DNA from: Druceiella hillmani | Lineage: Eukaryota > Arthropoda > Insecta > Lepidoptera > Hepialidae | DNA length: 64,000 nt | Direction of reading: 5' to 3' | NCBI GenBank assembly: GCA_039881145.1 | Contig: JAYKKI010000007.1 | Span: forward strand, 40,195,001-40,259,000 | Shown here: one piece after another, positions 35,190 through 46,980 of the stretch | Layout: each line of letters begins with the position of its first letter | Numbering within the stretch: position 1 is the first letter of the stretch | Position numbers and translations under genes: made by a program | Notes under the pieces: generated by a model | Databases searched by the model: none | Seen by the model: only the letters and a program-made list of their open reading frames with translations | What the model was told of the DNA's origin: nothing

Positions 35190-37225
35190 ATTTTATGTCA
35201 ATTCAAGTAAATTTACAAATGACTTAATTTAAATTCAAATCTCACTGTGCCACTAGACTTAAATAACGATTAAGATATAATTGACATTTGATTTATTAGG
35301 AAACCTATATTTGCGACAGTATATAATGTAAAATAATAAGCTAACCAAATAAATAAAAGTACATTTTATGCAATATTGGACAGTTCATCATATTACACCA
35401 TGACCCAAACAATTTTACGTTAATTCAACAAAATTTACAAATAACTTAATTTAAAATCAAGTCTTAATTTAAGTCTTAATTTAAATTCAAGACTTAGACT
35501 TAAATAACGATGAAGATATAATTGATATTTGATTTATTAGGAAACCTATATTTGCGACAGTATATAATGTAAAATAATAAGCTAACCAAATAAATAAAAG
35601 TACATTTTATGGAATATTGGACAGTTCTTCATATTACACCATGGCCCAAGAAATTTTACGTCAATTCATCTAAATTTACAAATAACTTAATTTAAATTAA
35701 AATCTCAATGTGCCACTAGACTTAAATAATGATGAAGATATAACTGATATTTGATTTATTAGGAAACCTACATTTGCCACAGTATATAATATAAAACAAT
35801 AAGCTAACCAAATACATAAAACTACATTTTATGCAATATTGGACAGTTCATCATGTTACACCATGACCCAAGAAAATTTACATCAATTCAACTAAATTTA
35901 CAAATAACTTAATTTAAATTAAAATCTCAATGTGCCACTAGACTTAAATAACGATGAAGATATAACTGATATTTGATTTATTAGGAAACCTACATTTGCC
36001 ACAGTATATAATATAAAACAATAAGCTAACCAAATACATAAAACTACATTTTATGCAATATTGGACATTTCATCATGTTACACCATGACCCAAGAAAATT
36101 TACATCAATTCAACTAAATTTACAAATAACTTAATTTAAATTAAAATCTCAATGTGCCACTAGACTTAAATAACGATGAAGATATAATTGACATTTGATT
36201 TATTAGAAAACTTATATTTGCCACAGTATATAATATAAAACAATAAGCTAACCAAATACATAAAACTACATTTTATGCAATATTGGACAGTTTATCATGT
36301 TACACCATGACCCAAGTAATTTTACGTCAATTCAACAAAATTTACAAATAACTTAATTTAAATTAAAATCTCAATGCGCCACTAGACTTAAATAATGATG
36401 AAGATATAACTGATATTTGATTTATTAGGAAACATATATTTGCCACAGTATATAATATAAAACAATAAGCTAACCAAAGACATAAAACTACATTTTATGC
36501 AATATTGGACAGTTCATCATGTTACACCATGACCCAAGAAATTTTACATCAATTCAACTAAATTTGCAAATAACTTAATTTAAACTAAAATCTCAATGTA
36601 CCACTAGACTTAAATAATGACGAAGATATAACTGATATTTGATTTATTAGGAAACCTACATTTGCCACAGTATATAATATAAAACAATAAGCTAACCAAA
36701 TACATGAAACTACATTTTATGCAATATTGGATAGTTCATCATGTTACACCATGACCCAAGAAATTTTACATCAATTCAACTAAATTTACAAATAACTTAA
36801 TTTAAATTTAAATGTCAATGTGCCAGTAGACTTAAATAACGATGAAGATATAATTGACATTTAATTTATTAGAAAACTTATATTTACGACAGTATATAAT
36901 GTAAAATAATAAGCTAACCAAATAAATAAAAGTACATTTTATGCAATATTGGACAGTTCATCATATTACACCATGACCCAAGAAATTTTACGTCAATTCA
37001 ACTAAACTAAATTTACAAATAACTCAATTTAAATTCAAATCTCAATGTACCACTAGACTTAAATAATGATGAAGATATAATTGATATTTGATTTATTAGA
37101 AAACCTATATTTTCCACCTATATTTGCCACAGTATATAATGTAAAACAATAAGCTAACCAAATACATAAAACTACATTTTATGCAATATTGGACAGTTCA
37201 TCATATTATACCATGACCCAAGAAA
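35190..37225 (+). repeat. 222-bp tandem repeat (satellite), about 9 copies
   Basis: ATGACCCAAG-like phase points occur at 35402, 35644, 35865, 36087, 36309, 36531, 36753, 36975 and 37215. Most steps are 221-222 bp. The two long steps (242 and 240 bp) come from small internal duplications, such as GTCTTAATTTAAATTCAAGA near 35460 and a repeated TATATTT(T/G)CCAC near 37110. The array starts within a partial unit at about 35190. Middle units resemble each other more than the edge units do. Confidence 0.95.
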
Positions 37226-37329
37226 GCCGGTCCTGATGAAGTTAGATATCACATATCAAAGCGAGTACCAACACTCCTACTACCTATTTATCTCGTCTTA
37301 ATAGACGATGGCGAAAAGTTTAACCGCAA

Positions 37330-37845
37330 GACGCAAGAAGTTTACCTTTTGTGACAAAATATGTGTCGAAATATATTCAACATGCAGAGACCCTTTCGAA
37401 TAATTGTTTACACATGGAAAATAATTAAGAATGAAACAAATAAAAAAATTGTAAAAAAATTAAGTTCAATATACTTTAAAGATTTTTTCCCATTGGTATC
37501 GCTGTGATGTAACATTCAATATCACGTGCGGCACTGAATGTGTTAACTAGACGGATAAATAAATATTATTATATTTGAGAAAGTTTAATACCTTCCAATA
37601 TCGACGCAAGAAGTTTACTTTGTGTGACAAAACATGTGTCGAAATATATTCAACATGCAGAGACTCATTCGAAAAATTTGTTTATACTTGAAAAATAATT
37701 AAGAATGAAACAAAATAAATTGTAGGAAAATTAAGTTCAATAAACTTTAAAGATTTTTTCCCATTAGTATCGGTGTGACGTAACATTCAGAATCACGTGT
37801 CACACTAAATATGTTAACTAGACGGATAAATAAATATTACTGTAT
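37330..37845 (+). repeat. 273-bp direct duplication
   Basis: GACGCAAGAAGTTTAC starts a unit at 37330 and again at 37603. Both continue with GTGTCGAAATATATTCAACA and end with GTTAACTAGACGGATAAATA. Identity is high but not perfect. Confidence 0.9.
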
Positions 37846-38220
37846 AAAAAAACTAGATAACGTATTACACAGCTTTAAAGTTTTACATGCTTCTCAACAT
37901 TTTAGTATCAGTAAAAAATATATCCGTTTTAAATAAGAATCGGTTTATAATACATCAACATCTATCAGCATAACACGACGACTCGATTCAACACGAGTCT
38001 CGTATTAGGGATGCTCGCTTTGAAACAAAGAAATATCGCGCCACTATTTGCGTTCGAAGACGCCTGTGTTCTATTTGTTTTCTGTGAAACGCATCACTAA
38101 TCGACTACTGCTTATAATTATGTCGTCACGAAGTATTACTACGCACTTAGTTGACTCGCTTTACAAGAAAAGTATAGTATGAAATTCATATAAACGATCT
38201 ACGTTGATTATTTTCAGGCT
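37846..38220. other. GC-raised patch, no gene seen
   Basis: 38000-38170 is richer in CpG than the flanks. No frame or repeat recognised. Confidence 0.4.
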
Positions 38221-38221
38221 C

Positions 38222-39290
38222 ATTTTTAGGGTTCCGTTACCAAAGTAGGAATATACTATGGAAATATGGATATACTATAGAAATTTTCTCCAAAAACACA
38301 GATATGAATAATTAATTTTCGACTTTATAATTACGTATTATAACAGGCTACGTCTCTGTCTATCTGTTCATACACACAGTTAGAAGTCGAGAATAACTAG
38401 TCCGATTTTCGTACAATTTTGAATAGTTTAGACTTAATTATATGTGACTAAGCTTGCGTTGCGGCTTCAGAGAGTTGAACAGCAAATATTTTTGTGAAAA
38501 AATGTAACGCAAGCTTAATCACGTATAATTTAGCCTAAACAATTCACATTTTCACGCAAATCGGACTAGTATTTCTCGAGTTATAACTATGTGTATGACT
38601 AGTAATTCTCGAGTTATAATTGTGTGTATGAACAGAGAGACTTAGTATGTTATAATACGTAATTATAAAGCCGAAAATTGTTTAAATATGTCTGTATTTT
38701 TTAAGATAAATTCTATAGGGTGGAAAATTCATGTACCTATATTTTATCTGTAGAAAATCCTTCTTTCTTTAAAATTTACGAAATTGATGAAGAATATTTT
38801 ACTTCAAAAAGTATTTTTCCTTTTTTTAATAGTTATTGTATAAACGTACATATTCAGATTTGAATAATTAAACGTAATTACATACTTATATTACACGTTT
38901 TTAATTTAACTAGTGATTAACGTTTTCTTTATAAAATGGTAATATTGTTAAGATGTATATCAAAACAACGATCTTATTGTACAGAATCGTTGTATAAAAG
39001 GTATTTATCTTGAAATTGTTAGTGAAACTTAACTCCTAGAATTTTTTCACATTTTTCAAATCCATAGTTAAAAAACAATTAGTCCCATTTTACGTGACTA
39101 CTAGTGTTCTATGCATACAACTAAAAGCAGTATTATGCTGCATATTGTCCAATTCCGTAATTGATGTCATCATCCAAACAATCTTCTTGAAAAAAATGTA
39201 CAAAAAGCTGTAGGAACTATGAGACTTTGACAGACGGATAGACATCGAAATTATAAGGGTTCCTTATTTCACTACGGAACCCTAAAAAGT
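38222..39290. mobile_element. Head-to-head pair of AGGGTTCCGT-family repeats (foldback)
   Basis: TTTTTAGGGTTCCGT at the left (38225) and its complement ACGGAACCCTAAAAA at the right (about 39275-39290) form outer inverted ends. Inside, 38312-38445 (GACTTTATAATTACGTATTA, then GTCTCTGTCTATCTGTTCAT) is complementary to 38535-38680. The result is a ~1.07-kb composite foldback made of two inward-facing copies. Confidence 0.65.
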
Positions 39291-39291
39291 A

Positions 39292-39335
39292 GTACGAGTG
39301 GAAATCACACTACGAGAGTTCCGTACACATTTAGA
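39292..39335 (-). repeat. Right end of another AGGGTTCCGT-family copy
   Basis: Read on the minus strand: TGTGTACGGAACTCTCGTAG, then TTCCACTCGTACT. This is the closing motif of the family, and it abuts the left end of the neighbouring reversed copy. Confidence 0.55.
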
Positions 39336-39402
39336 TGCTAAAAAATATTAAAAGGTGCATGGTATTTCTATTAAATCATTTAGAAATATTAATTTCTACA
39401 GC

Positions 39403-39403
39403 G

Positions 39404-39457
<54 letters not shown>

Positions 39458-39480
39458 GTGTGTGTGTATGTGTATATATA
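39403..39480. repeat. (TA)n microsatellite with GTGTGTATGTG insert
   Basis: A long TA tract broken by a short TG-rich stretch. Confidence 0.95.
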
Positions 39481-39608
39481 CGGTGTCCTGGAGTAAATGT
39501 CTATCAAGGAATGAATTGTCGCTGAAATAAAACGTAAAACACGCCCTTTTTCTGGTTGAGTGCAAAAAAGACATATACATAAGTCTTTTTAACACACCCA
39601 ATACTTTC

Positions 39609-39766
39609 CTGGGGCATAATGCTTACCCGGGCAACTATATAATTACGAATAGGTGTTAGTTTCAACTTTCTGAAAAGAAAGTCATCTTTTAGTTTTTATT
39701 TTAACGACAAGCAACTATTTTTCAGTCAACGAATAACGCCTTTCTTTGTCCGACAAAACATTTATA

Positions 39767-39818
<52 letters not shown>

Positions 39819-40256
39819 TATATATATATATTTCACAGGTGTAAACACGTGGTACATATTTCGCCCTCGATTATTCTATTTGTACACGCGTGTATAAAAT
39901 AAAAACTGGTATAATAATTTGTATCTCTTATGGAGAAATTATAAAAGTATCATTTTCGCTGCTGCACAACGTGAAAGTTCATGGTAAGAAAAACATTTTC
40001 ACCACAACAACGCCGAGTAAACTGCACAACTCAAGAACAGTTTCCGATTGTAAGAACGTCCTTCACATAAGCAAAACCATAGGGACAATTTGCTCATTGA
40101 TATCGCCTACCGCGAATAATGTTCTCAAGGCTTGATATATAAGTAATGAAACGAAAGCGGAAGACAGCCGCTGTTATTTATCTAGCGATTAATTTAAAAG
40201 TAGTGCTCTCTGGAGGATTGCCCAAGGCCGTAACTCGAAAGCATTATGCCCCTGGT
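39609..40256. repeat. Short inverted pair GGGGCATAATGCTT
   Basis: CCTGGGGCATAATGCTT at 39609-39625 and AAGCATTATGCCCCTGG ending at 40256 form outer arms about 0.6 kb apart. The arms are short, so this may be chance or the ends of an old element. Confidence 0.3.
39760..39831. repeat. (TA)n microsatellite
   Basis: TA tract with two small interruptions. Confidence 0.95.
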
Positions 40257-40540
40257 GGGAATCAAAGTTGGCAGTTCGGAGTGCATATCAAAGTAAGTTG
40301 GAAATAGAGCACGAAGTTGTGCGTTATAATTTGTTTAATGTTTGGTTTTAGACGCGGCGTGTGAGGAATTGAGCACTGAGCGGTTTAGTCAGCGGGGGTG
40401 TCGTTAGACGGGTCAAATCTTTGGGGGTTTACGCACCTGAGCCGTAATATTACACATTTGAGGATCAGTTGAGCATATACATGAGTGGGCAGAGTTAAAT
40501 TCCCACATCATATTTGATTTAAAACCGAGTCTTTTGGGGT
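39840..40540 (+). other. GC-raised island; possible exons with a 59-bp intron
   Basis: This is the most GC-rich long stretch of the middle of the window. It includes an 81-codon plus-strand frame (39890-40135) that begins at GTG and has no known motif. Further on, CATATCAAAGTAAGTTGG has a GTAAGT donor-like site at 40293. TTTAATGTTTGGTTTTAG followed by ACGCGGCG has an acceptor-like site ending at 40351, which would define a 59-bp intron. The sequence after it stays GC-rich to about 40540. A non-coding or untranslated exon is possible, but no protein supports it. Confidence 0.25.
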
Positions 40541-41239
40541 AGTATAAGTTGTCGAAATGGCTTTTGAACATTTTATGACATTTCAAAGGGGCGTTTTATT
40601 ATATTTATTGTATTTTTAACATGGAGTAATTTATTTAAACAACTCTGTGAGGATATTTTATTTTTTTTCTTAATGACATTAAGATACACTAAAAAAATGT
40701 GCGTATGCTACGCGCAATAGAAGTTATACTTTTTTGACATAATACAAGAATAACTTTAGCACACAAGTAATTAATGAAAATAATATAATAAGAGAACTAC
40801 TCAGTAATATTATAAATACGATTGGTAAAATCTAAATTAAAATAATTAATTTTTAAAAATTAAAATGTATACAATGAACTGTTAAATTTACTAAAACAAT
40901 CTAAATCAAGTTTAATTAATAATTAAAATAAATTAATATGTTGAAAACGTATTTTAATTTATTAATTTAAAGTATTTAATAAATTATAAAGTTATAATTT
41001 AGAGAAATACACTCAAAAATATATTTTAAAAAGTTTATAACACCAATTTCTATACGAATATTCACAATAAATATGTTTAATTATCACTATTAAATTTCAA
41101 TTACTAATGTTTAAAATGTTATTTAAAAGCACAGATATGACTTAGATTTGTATGAATATAAAAGACGTGTTGTTTATTTATAAATACTTCAATAACTATA
41201 ATGAATATAGTATCAGTCACTACACGCATGTAAATGTAT
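40541..41239. other. No gene seen
   Basis: Extremely AT-rich, nothing recognised. Confidence 0.55.
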
Positions 41240-41412
41240 GTTTGGTAAGCAACTTCATCCTGTCGATTTTTGACGCATCGTTCGCATGTATCTTGAGCAA
41301 CCTCATGCTGTTGATTTTTATTGCATCGTGCGCGGGCAACCCGGCTAACTTCATCCTAACCATTTTTGTTATATGTCATTTCGTAAATTTCACCCTCATC
41401 ATTTTTTCGTAA
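41240..41412 (+). repeat. ~48-bp degenerate tandem repeat
   Basis: CAACTTCATCCTGTCGATTT, CAACCTCATGCTGTTGATTT, TAACTTCATCCTAACCATTT and AATTTCACCCTCATCATTTT follow each other about 48, 48 and 39 bases apart. The period of 48 keeps one frame open (within 41152-41412), giving a 16-residue hydrophobic repeat (SNFILSIFDASFACIL and variants). Most likely a minisatellite, not a protein. Confidence 0.7.
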
Positions 41413-41904
41413 CACGCGTAAAGAAGAATAACGTCAAAAACAGTACGATGCGCCATTCATATTTACTATTATCGAGTAGCTATTTTTCACTTTTATAAAC
41501 TTTTTTACTTTTATAAAATATTTTTAGTATTTATATTATAAAAAAAATTCTAAATATTAATACTATTTACGTATAATTTTTTTTCAACTGTTTTCACGTG
41601 TTTTTATGTTACTGATTTATTCATAAATTTCTATAAGATTAAGTACTTTATCACATTAATGCCTTACGTTATTTTAATGGCAATTAGTCTAACAAAGTTT
41701 TTCTATTTTCAGATAAATGTGTAAAATTGCCAATTTTACTATTGTTTTTTGTCAATTCATTTATGGTCGTGTGTGTTTTTATTTTATAGTGTTTTCATAT
41801 TTTCCTCTTTAATGTTATAAGGCATACAGATTGCCTTACTCAAAAGATACGAACGGGGATGTATTTCTGCGATAATGCTGTTTTTTTCCCACAGGGACTT
41901 AAAC

Positions 41905-42009
41905 GGAATCCCTACTAATATAAGTGAAACGTTATCTGTTTATTTTTTCGTTTGTCTTTCTTTCACGCTTAAGCGGTCTAACTGATTTAACTGAAATTTT
42001 GTATATAGC

Positions 42010-42012
<3 letters not shown>
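41905..42012 (+). repeat. Start of the ACTAATAT-type dispersed repeat
   Basis: CCTACTAATATAAGTGAAAC, then TTTCACGCTTAAGCGGTCTA, then ACTGAAATTTTGTATA. This is the typical order of the repeat family with ends at 22595 and 42408. It is cut short by a TA tract. Confidence 0.6.

Positions 42013-42076
<64 letters not shown>
42012..42076. repeat. (TA)n microsatellite
   Basis: About 31 TA units. Open frames on both strands here are pure repeat. Confidence 0.95.
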
Positions 42077-42079
<3 letters not shown>

Positions 42080-42194
42080 TTAACAGGTAAGTTATATATA
42101 ATTACACTATAACTACACAAGAGCAGTGAGCATAAACGCTAAAGAAATATTCTGCTAATTTCATTTTAAAAAGTAGTAGAAATGGTTCTATTTA

Positions 42195-42248
42195 CTGTGC
42201 AATAATTTAAACTATTAATTTTATTTAATAGTTTAAATTATTGCACAG
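42195..42248. repeat. Perfect hairpin, 23-bp arms
   Basis: CTGTGCAATAATTTAAACTA then TTA at 42195-42217 is exactly complementary to 42226-42248, with an 8-base loop ATTTTATT. Confidence 0.95.
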
Positions 42249-42407
42249 CATTTAAGTCTCTAAGTATAGTTTTTTTTTGTACATTTTCTCAGGTGGTACC
42301 AACTGGAAGTTCTCTGGTAAGTTCTAGCCATAAATTCTATCCATGTTATATATATTGTTTGTTCTACGATCCCCAACAAAATATATTTTTTAAAATTATA
42401 TACAACT

Positions 42408-42842
42408 AGCTTTCACCCGCCGCTTCGCTAGCGTGATTATAGTTACAAACTTATAAGGAAAAATTAAGACATGTGGCATCATCTGGAATGATTAAGGAAA
42501 ATTAAGTTCTTTACTTCGTAACTTTATAATAGAAATGATAATGAATAATATTCCCCTCAAAATTATGGATTACAGGAAATGATTCTGTTGTTCCTTTGTA
42601 TTGTTTTTCAAAAAATTAGAGCCATACGTTGCTCTATTGTGACGTTGCTTCGTTATTTCGTTCAATACATTGTCAGTTTCAAATAAAAAATTGCCGATTG
42701 AATAAGATACCTCGGGATAAAAAGTAGCCTGTATCATTTTTCAGTCCCCTTACTATTTCTATGCAAAAAATCGTATCGATCCGTTGCAAAGTAAAATAAG
42801 GACAAACAGACATACTTTAGTAGTTATAGTATTAGTTAGGAT
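42408..42842 (-). mobile_element. Full-length-like dispersed repeat, Lepidoptera type
   Basis: Left end AACTAGCTTTCACCCGCCGC then TTCGCTAGCGTG; then GGGATAAAAAGTAGCCTGTA; then AAATCGTATCGATCCG; then GGACAAACAGACATACTTTA and TAGTATTAGTTAGGAT at the right. The order is the reverse complement of the CGCGG-ended family. I recall it from many lepidopteran genomes, where it is usually linked to non-autonomous retroposons. About 435 bp, non-coding. Confidence 0.65.
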
Positions 42843-43560
42843 GAGATTTCGCAGCCCGCCAACTATCCGTGTGCAAAAAATCAGAAAGAACGACAAACAA
42901 AAACACTTTCGTATTTATAATATTAATTAAAATTTTATTTCAAGGTGACACATGGGTGTCTCCTAACACAAAGGTGTGGCCGAAAATTTTTTTCTGTGTT
43001 AGGGTATGGAGAATCTTTCAAAATCATATCGATCCGCTGCGGCGTGAAAGCATGACAAACACACTTTCGCATTTACAATATTAGCTAAGAACAGATGTCC
43101 CAGCCCGCCAACTATCCTTGTCCAAAAAATAATATTAATACGTTTTACCATTACGATGTTAAAGAAGGACAAACAAACACACTTTCGTATTTATAATATT
43201 AATTAGAATTTTATTTCAAGGAGACGCTCATACATACAAAGGTGAGCTCAACATTTTTTTCTGTCTAAGCGCATGGAGAATCTTTAAAAATCGTATCGAT
43301 TCGCTGCGACATGGAAGAATGACAAACAGACACACTTTCGCATTTATAATATTAGTTAGGATAAGATTTTACAGGATTTTAAAGCCTATGTTATTTCCCG
43401 GCCTGCTAATTATTTGCATGCAAAAAATAACGTCGATCCATTTCTTCGCTACGACGTGAACGAAGGACAAACAAACACACTTTCGTATTTAAAATTATGT
43501 TAGAATTTTGTTTCAAGGTGAGGCCAAGAAAAATGTTTTCTACCTATTCGTATGGAGAAT
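42842..43560. repeat. Tandem two-part (A-B) array built from the repeat's end
   Basis: Part A (AGCCCGCCAACTATCC, then CAAAAAAT, then ACACTTTCGTATTTATAATA) alternates with part B (ATTTTATTTCAAGG, then AGGGTATGGAGAATCTTT, then ATCGATCCGCTGCG, then ACACTTTCGCATTTA). CACTTTCGTA falls at 42904, 43180 and 43478, so the A+B unit is about 276-298 bp. The units derive from the right-hand end of the element at 42408. Confidence 0.75.
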
Positions 43561-43804
43561 ATTTAAAAAACTCTTTAGGTATAGTGTAAATGTATTTTTC
43601 TTTGTTTTTTTTTTCAACAATGGTAATGTGTAAGACCGCCAAATTGCAGATTATCAACCTGTTCTTTTACTAAATATATCTTGATGACTCTGTATCTAGA
43701 ACGCTTGACCTATATTGCAAATGTCTTATATTTATACCACAAACTCTAAGATTAGTTTCAAGTTTTTGAGTTATGAGTAATACAAAGATAGGTTTTTAGT
43801 CATC

Positions 43805-44075
43805 AGTCAAAGCAAACAAATATACCTTATACCCACATCGTGCTCTATCAATTAAAAAAATATATCTATGCTTTAAAATATAATGTAAAGAAATATACCT
43901 TATACTCGCATTGTGCTCTATAAATAAAGAAACATATATATGCTTTAAAATATAATGCAAACAAATGTACCTTATACCCACAGCATGCTCTATAAATAAA
44001 GAAATATATCTATGCTTTAAAATATAATGCAAACAAATATACCTTATACCCATATCACAATCTATAATTAAAAAA
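43805..44075 (+). repeat. 72-bp tandem repeat, nearly 4 copies
   Basis: ACCTTATAC recurs at 43824, 43897, 43969 and 44041, with TGCTTTAAAATATAATG in each unit. A period of 72 keeps a minus-strand frame open (43796-44095), which is not evidence of coding. Confidence 0.9.
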
Positions 44076-44095
44076 GTATATGCTGTAACTGACAT

Positions 44096-44485
44096 TTAAC
44101 CATATAGGTACCCTCATAGTGCGACCTTCTCTGTCTATCCGTTTATTAAAACAAAAGAATATTTTCAATTATAATTAACAGTAACATTTCATTTTTTACA
44201 AACTAAATATACCAACTAATATAAAACTTCTTTATGAAAAGAAAATGAAGAGCTCGCTAGGCAGCAAAATAAAATGAATATATTTTACTATCCTTAGTAA
44301 TACAAAACAATTGAAACATTGTGTATTTCTTTGTTTGTCTTTATTTGTACACCGCAATAAATGTTAAAAGTCAGATCTGAAAAATTATGTTTAAAGTAAT
44401 AATAATACTTCCCTCGTAAGTACATAACGGGTCTGATTGAAATTTACTTCTATTTCTTTGAAAAAAAAACTTTACGTTTTGTTAA
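44096..44485. other. No gene seen
   Basis: AT-rich, nothing recognised. Confidence 0.5.
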
Positions 44486-44522
44486 TAAGCGCGTGGGCGG
44501 AGCCGCACGCAAAAGCTATTTA
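44486..44522 (+). repeat. End of a CGCGG-type dispersed repeat
   Basis: GCGCGTGGGCGGAGCCGCAC then GCAAAAGCTATTT resembles the GC-rich closing end of the family at 22595 and 42408. Confidence 0.45.
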
Positions 44523-44597
44523 GAAATAAAGATTAGAAACATAGCTTCAAAAGATGAGCTCAGTGAATAGAATGTTAACTATTTTATTACTAATTTT

Positions 44598-46185
44598 TAG
44601 GGTTTCGTCCCTCAAAATGACGAAAACGGAACGCTTATTGAATAACTTTTTTGTGTGTCTGTCTATAAAAGCCCTTTTTCTCATATAGTTTGAGAAATCA
44701 AGTTGAAATTTAAATATTATGTACTTAAAAAATATTATGTACTATGACTTATAGTTTTATATTGCCTTAAAACTAGAAGTTTTAAGGTTCACATAACCAA
44801 AAATATATTGCCCTTTAAAACGTATTTTTAGGGTTCCTGGCAAAAACTGATACTGTTAAGAGTTACAGCAAAAACTGTACCCTTATAATTCCGTGCTGTC
44901 CGTTTGTCTGTTCTATTTTACTCGGAAACTAATGGCACTATATAGATGAAGTTTGGATGGTAGGTGTTTTCTATGAACTGCTATGCAATAAAATAGTAGA
45001 ATTATGAAAAAAAATAATATTAAGGGTGGCACTCCATACATGTTACTGAGGGATGAAAAAAAATCCAGTACACATTGGCGTGTTATATAGATAAATAGAT
45101 AAGTTCGTTAGATAGATCTTAGAAAGTGATATAGAGGTTCCAAAATAACTTTTTTACTTAACTCAGTGGTTGGTGAGATATGCGCTTGTAAAGTCTTAAA
45201 AAGTGTATCCCCCTCTTTAACTTTTTAATTAACGTAGGTAAAATTCTGAAAAAAATTAAAATAGTATAACTAAAAGTAAACTTTAAACGAAAATTGGTTT
45301 GAATAAAATGTATTGTGTAGTTTTTTTTCAATGTGTCTTTTTCAACGCGTCTTTGAGAAATACAAACTTTATGAGTTTAATATTGTTTAGTGCCACGGAA
45401 CCCTTCAGGCGTGTGTCCAACTCGCATCTTCTCAATTTTATTTTATTATTTATACCGTCATCAAAACCTTGAAAGTCGAAATAATGAGAGGACTTATTGC
45501 ATAAGTAGATATATGACAAATACAATCTTGGAAGTCGACCTAATATCTTGTAGCACAGTCTTATAATACAAAAAACTCCAAAAATCAATGATTTCTTATA
45601 TTATGCGGAATTATAACTTTTTTTAAATATACGCCTGTGAAAGATATACGAGGATATTTTTGCTTTTCTATATTCACAGTCATTTTTCTCAGAAATCATG
45701 CCATGTAGAAACTAGAAATTTGGTACAGTATTGCATCTTATTAAAACACATTTCTTTAATATCCATGTCAAATTTAAAGACGGAGTAAATAAAGAACTTA
45801 ATTTTTCTTTAATTTTATTTTCTCATATGAAGTATCATTTAAAAAAGCTTCTTATAAAAAATGCAAAAATATTTTTCATATTTTGAATTTGAATGGTATT
45901 CCAAAAATATGCGGCAATAGAATGCACCCCCCTCCCTCTTCCCTTATTTCCAAAACTACTGAGCCAAAAATCAAGAAAAACTAGGGTTGATAAAATCTGG
46001 CTAGAATATTTCAGGAAAACTATAGCGATTATCCTAGATCTTATAATATTTAAATGTGCACTATGTATTTATCTCTGAAAGATATGGCAGGCCATATATT
46101 TATATCTTGAAATAGAAATACTCTGTACCTAAATGTGTAGAGAAACCTCGCAGTGCGGGTTCTACTCGTACTTGACAGATTTTTT
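44598..46185 (+). mobile_element. Composite of AGGGTTCCGT-family repeats
   Basis: Left-end motifs occur at 44598 (TTTTTAGGGTTTCGTCCC, then AAAACGGAACGCTTATTG) and 44828 (TTTTTAGGGTTCCTGG). Right-end motifs occur at 45395 (CACGGAACCCTTCAGGCG, then CCAACTCGCATC) and 46140 (GAGAAACCTCGCAGTGCGGG, then CTACTCGTACTTGACAG). This suggests two overlapping or nested copies in the same orientation. Internal blocks such as CCAAAACTACTGAGCCAAAA match those of the copy at 49540-50655. The open frames at 45328 (minus) and 45893 (plus) lie inside and are not genes. Confidence 0.65.
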
Positions 46186-46504
46186 ATTCATAAAGCTACC
46201 GCTGCATATTTGATTCGATTTTACGTTATTAAATAAGCAGTGAATGAACAAGGCAATTTTGTTTTGACTATCAAGGATACAGACAAAGTAATATTTAAAT
46301 TGTTGTTTAAATAACGATATTTGGTCATAACTTCGCTTGCGTATATTTATTCAGCTGTTAGCGACAGCTGATAAAATTAATCATATTGAGATGTTTATTA
46401 GGCCAGCCATATTATTCTTTATCCTCAGCCGTCTGACGTCATATGAAGATATTGAGTTTCTCTTATTTAATTTAATAAATACAACATAGTACAACACATT
46501 CTTT

Positions 46505-46980
46505 GTCAGGCTTTGAAAAACACTTAATATCTCATATTCTTTCTCAAGCTTTAGAAAACTCTCAATATAAAAATGCTCTTTACCTTTTATTCCATCTGAA
46601 GCTTTACAAAACTCTCGATATAAAAATGCTCTGTACCTTTTATTCTATCTCAAGCTTTACAAAACTCTCAATATAAAAATGCTCTATACCTTGTATTCCA
46701 TCTGAAGCTTTACAAAACTCTCGATATAAAAATGCTCTATACCTTGTATTCCATCTGAAGCTTTACAAAACTATCAATATAAAAATGCTCTATACCTTGT
46801 ATTCCATCTCAAGCTTTACAAAACTCTCAATATAAAAATGCTCTATACCTTGTATTCTATCTGAAACTTTACAAAATGTCAATATAAAAATACTCATACC
46901 TCATATTCTTCATCAGATTTTTAAAAAGTTCAGTACAAAAACGCTCAATGCCTTATATTCTTTCTCAGACTTTAAAAATA
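46505..46980 (+). repeat. 53-bp tandem repeat, 8-9 copies
   Basis: AAATGCT recurs at 46571, 46624, 46677, 46730, 46783 and 46836, exactly 53 bases apart. The unit contains AAGCTTTACAAAACTCTC(A/G)A and TATTC(C/T)ATCT. Units become diverged at both edges. Confidence 0.93.

Noticed and set aside
43796..44095. Minus-strand 99-codon frame with repeated RYICLHYILKH
   Set aside because: The 72-bp period is a multiple of 3, so an open frame through the minisatellite needs no coding function.
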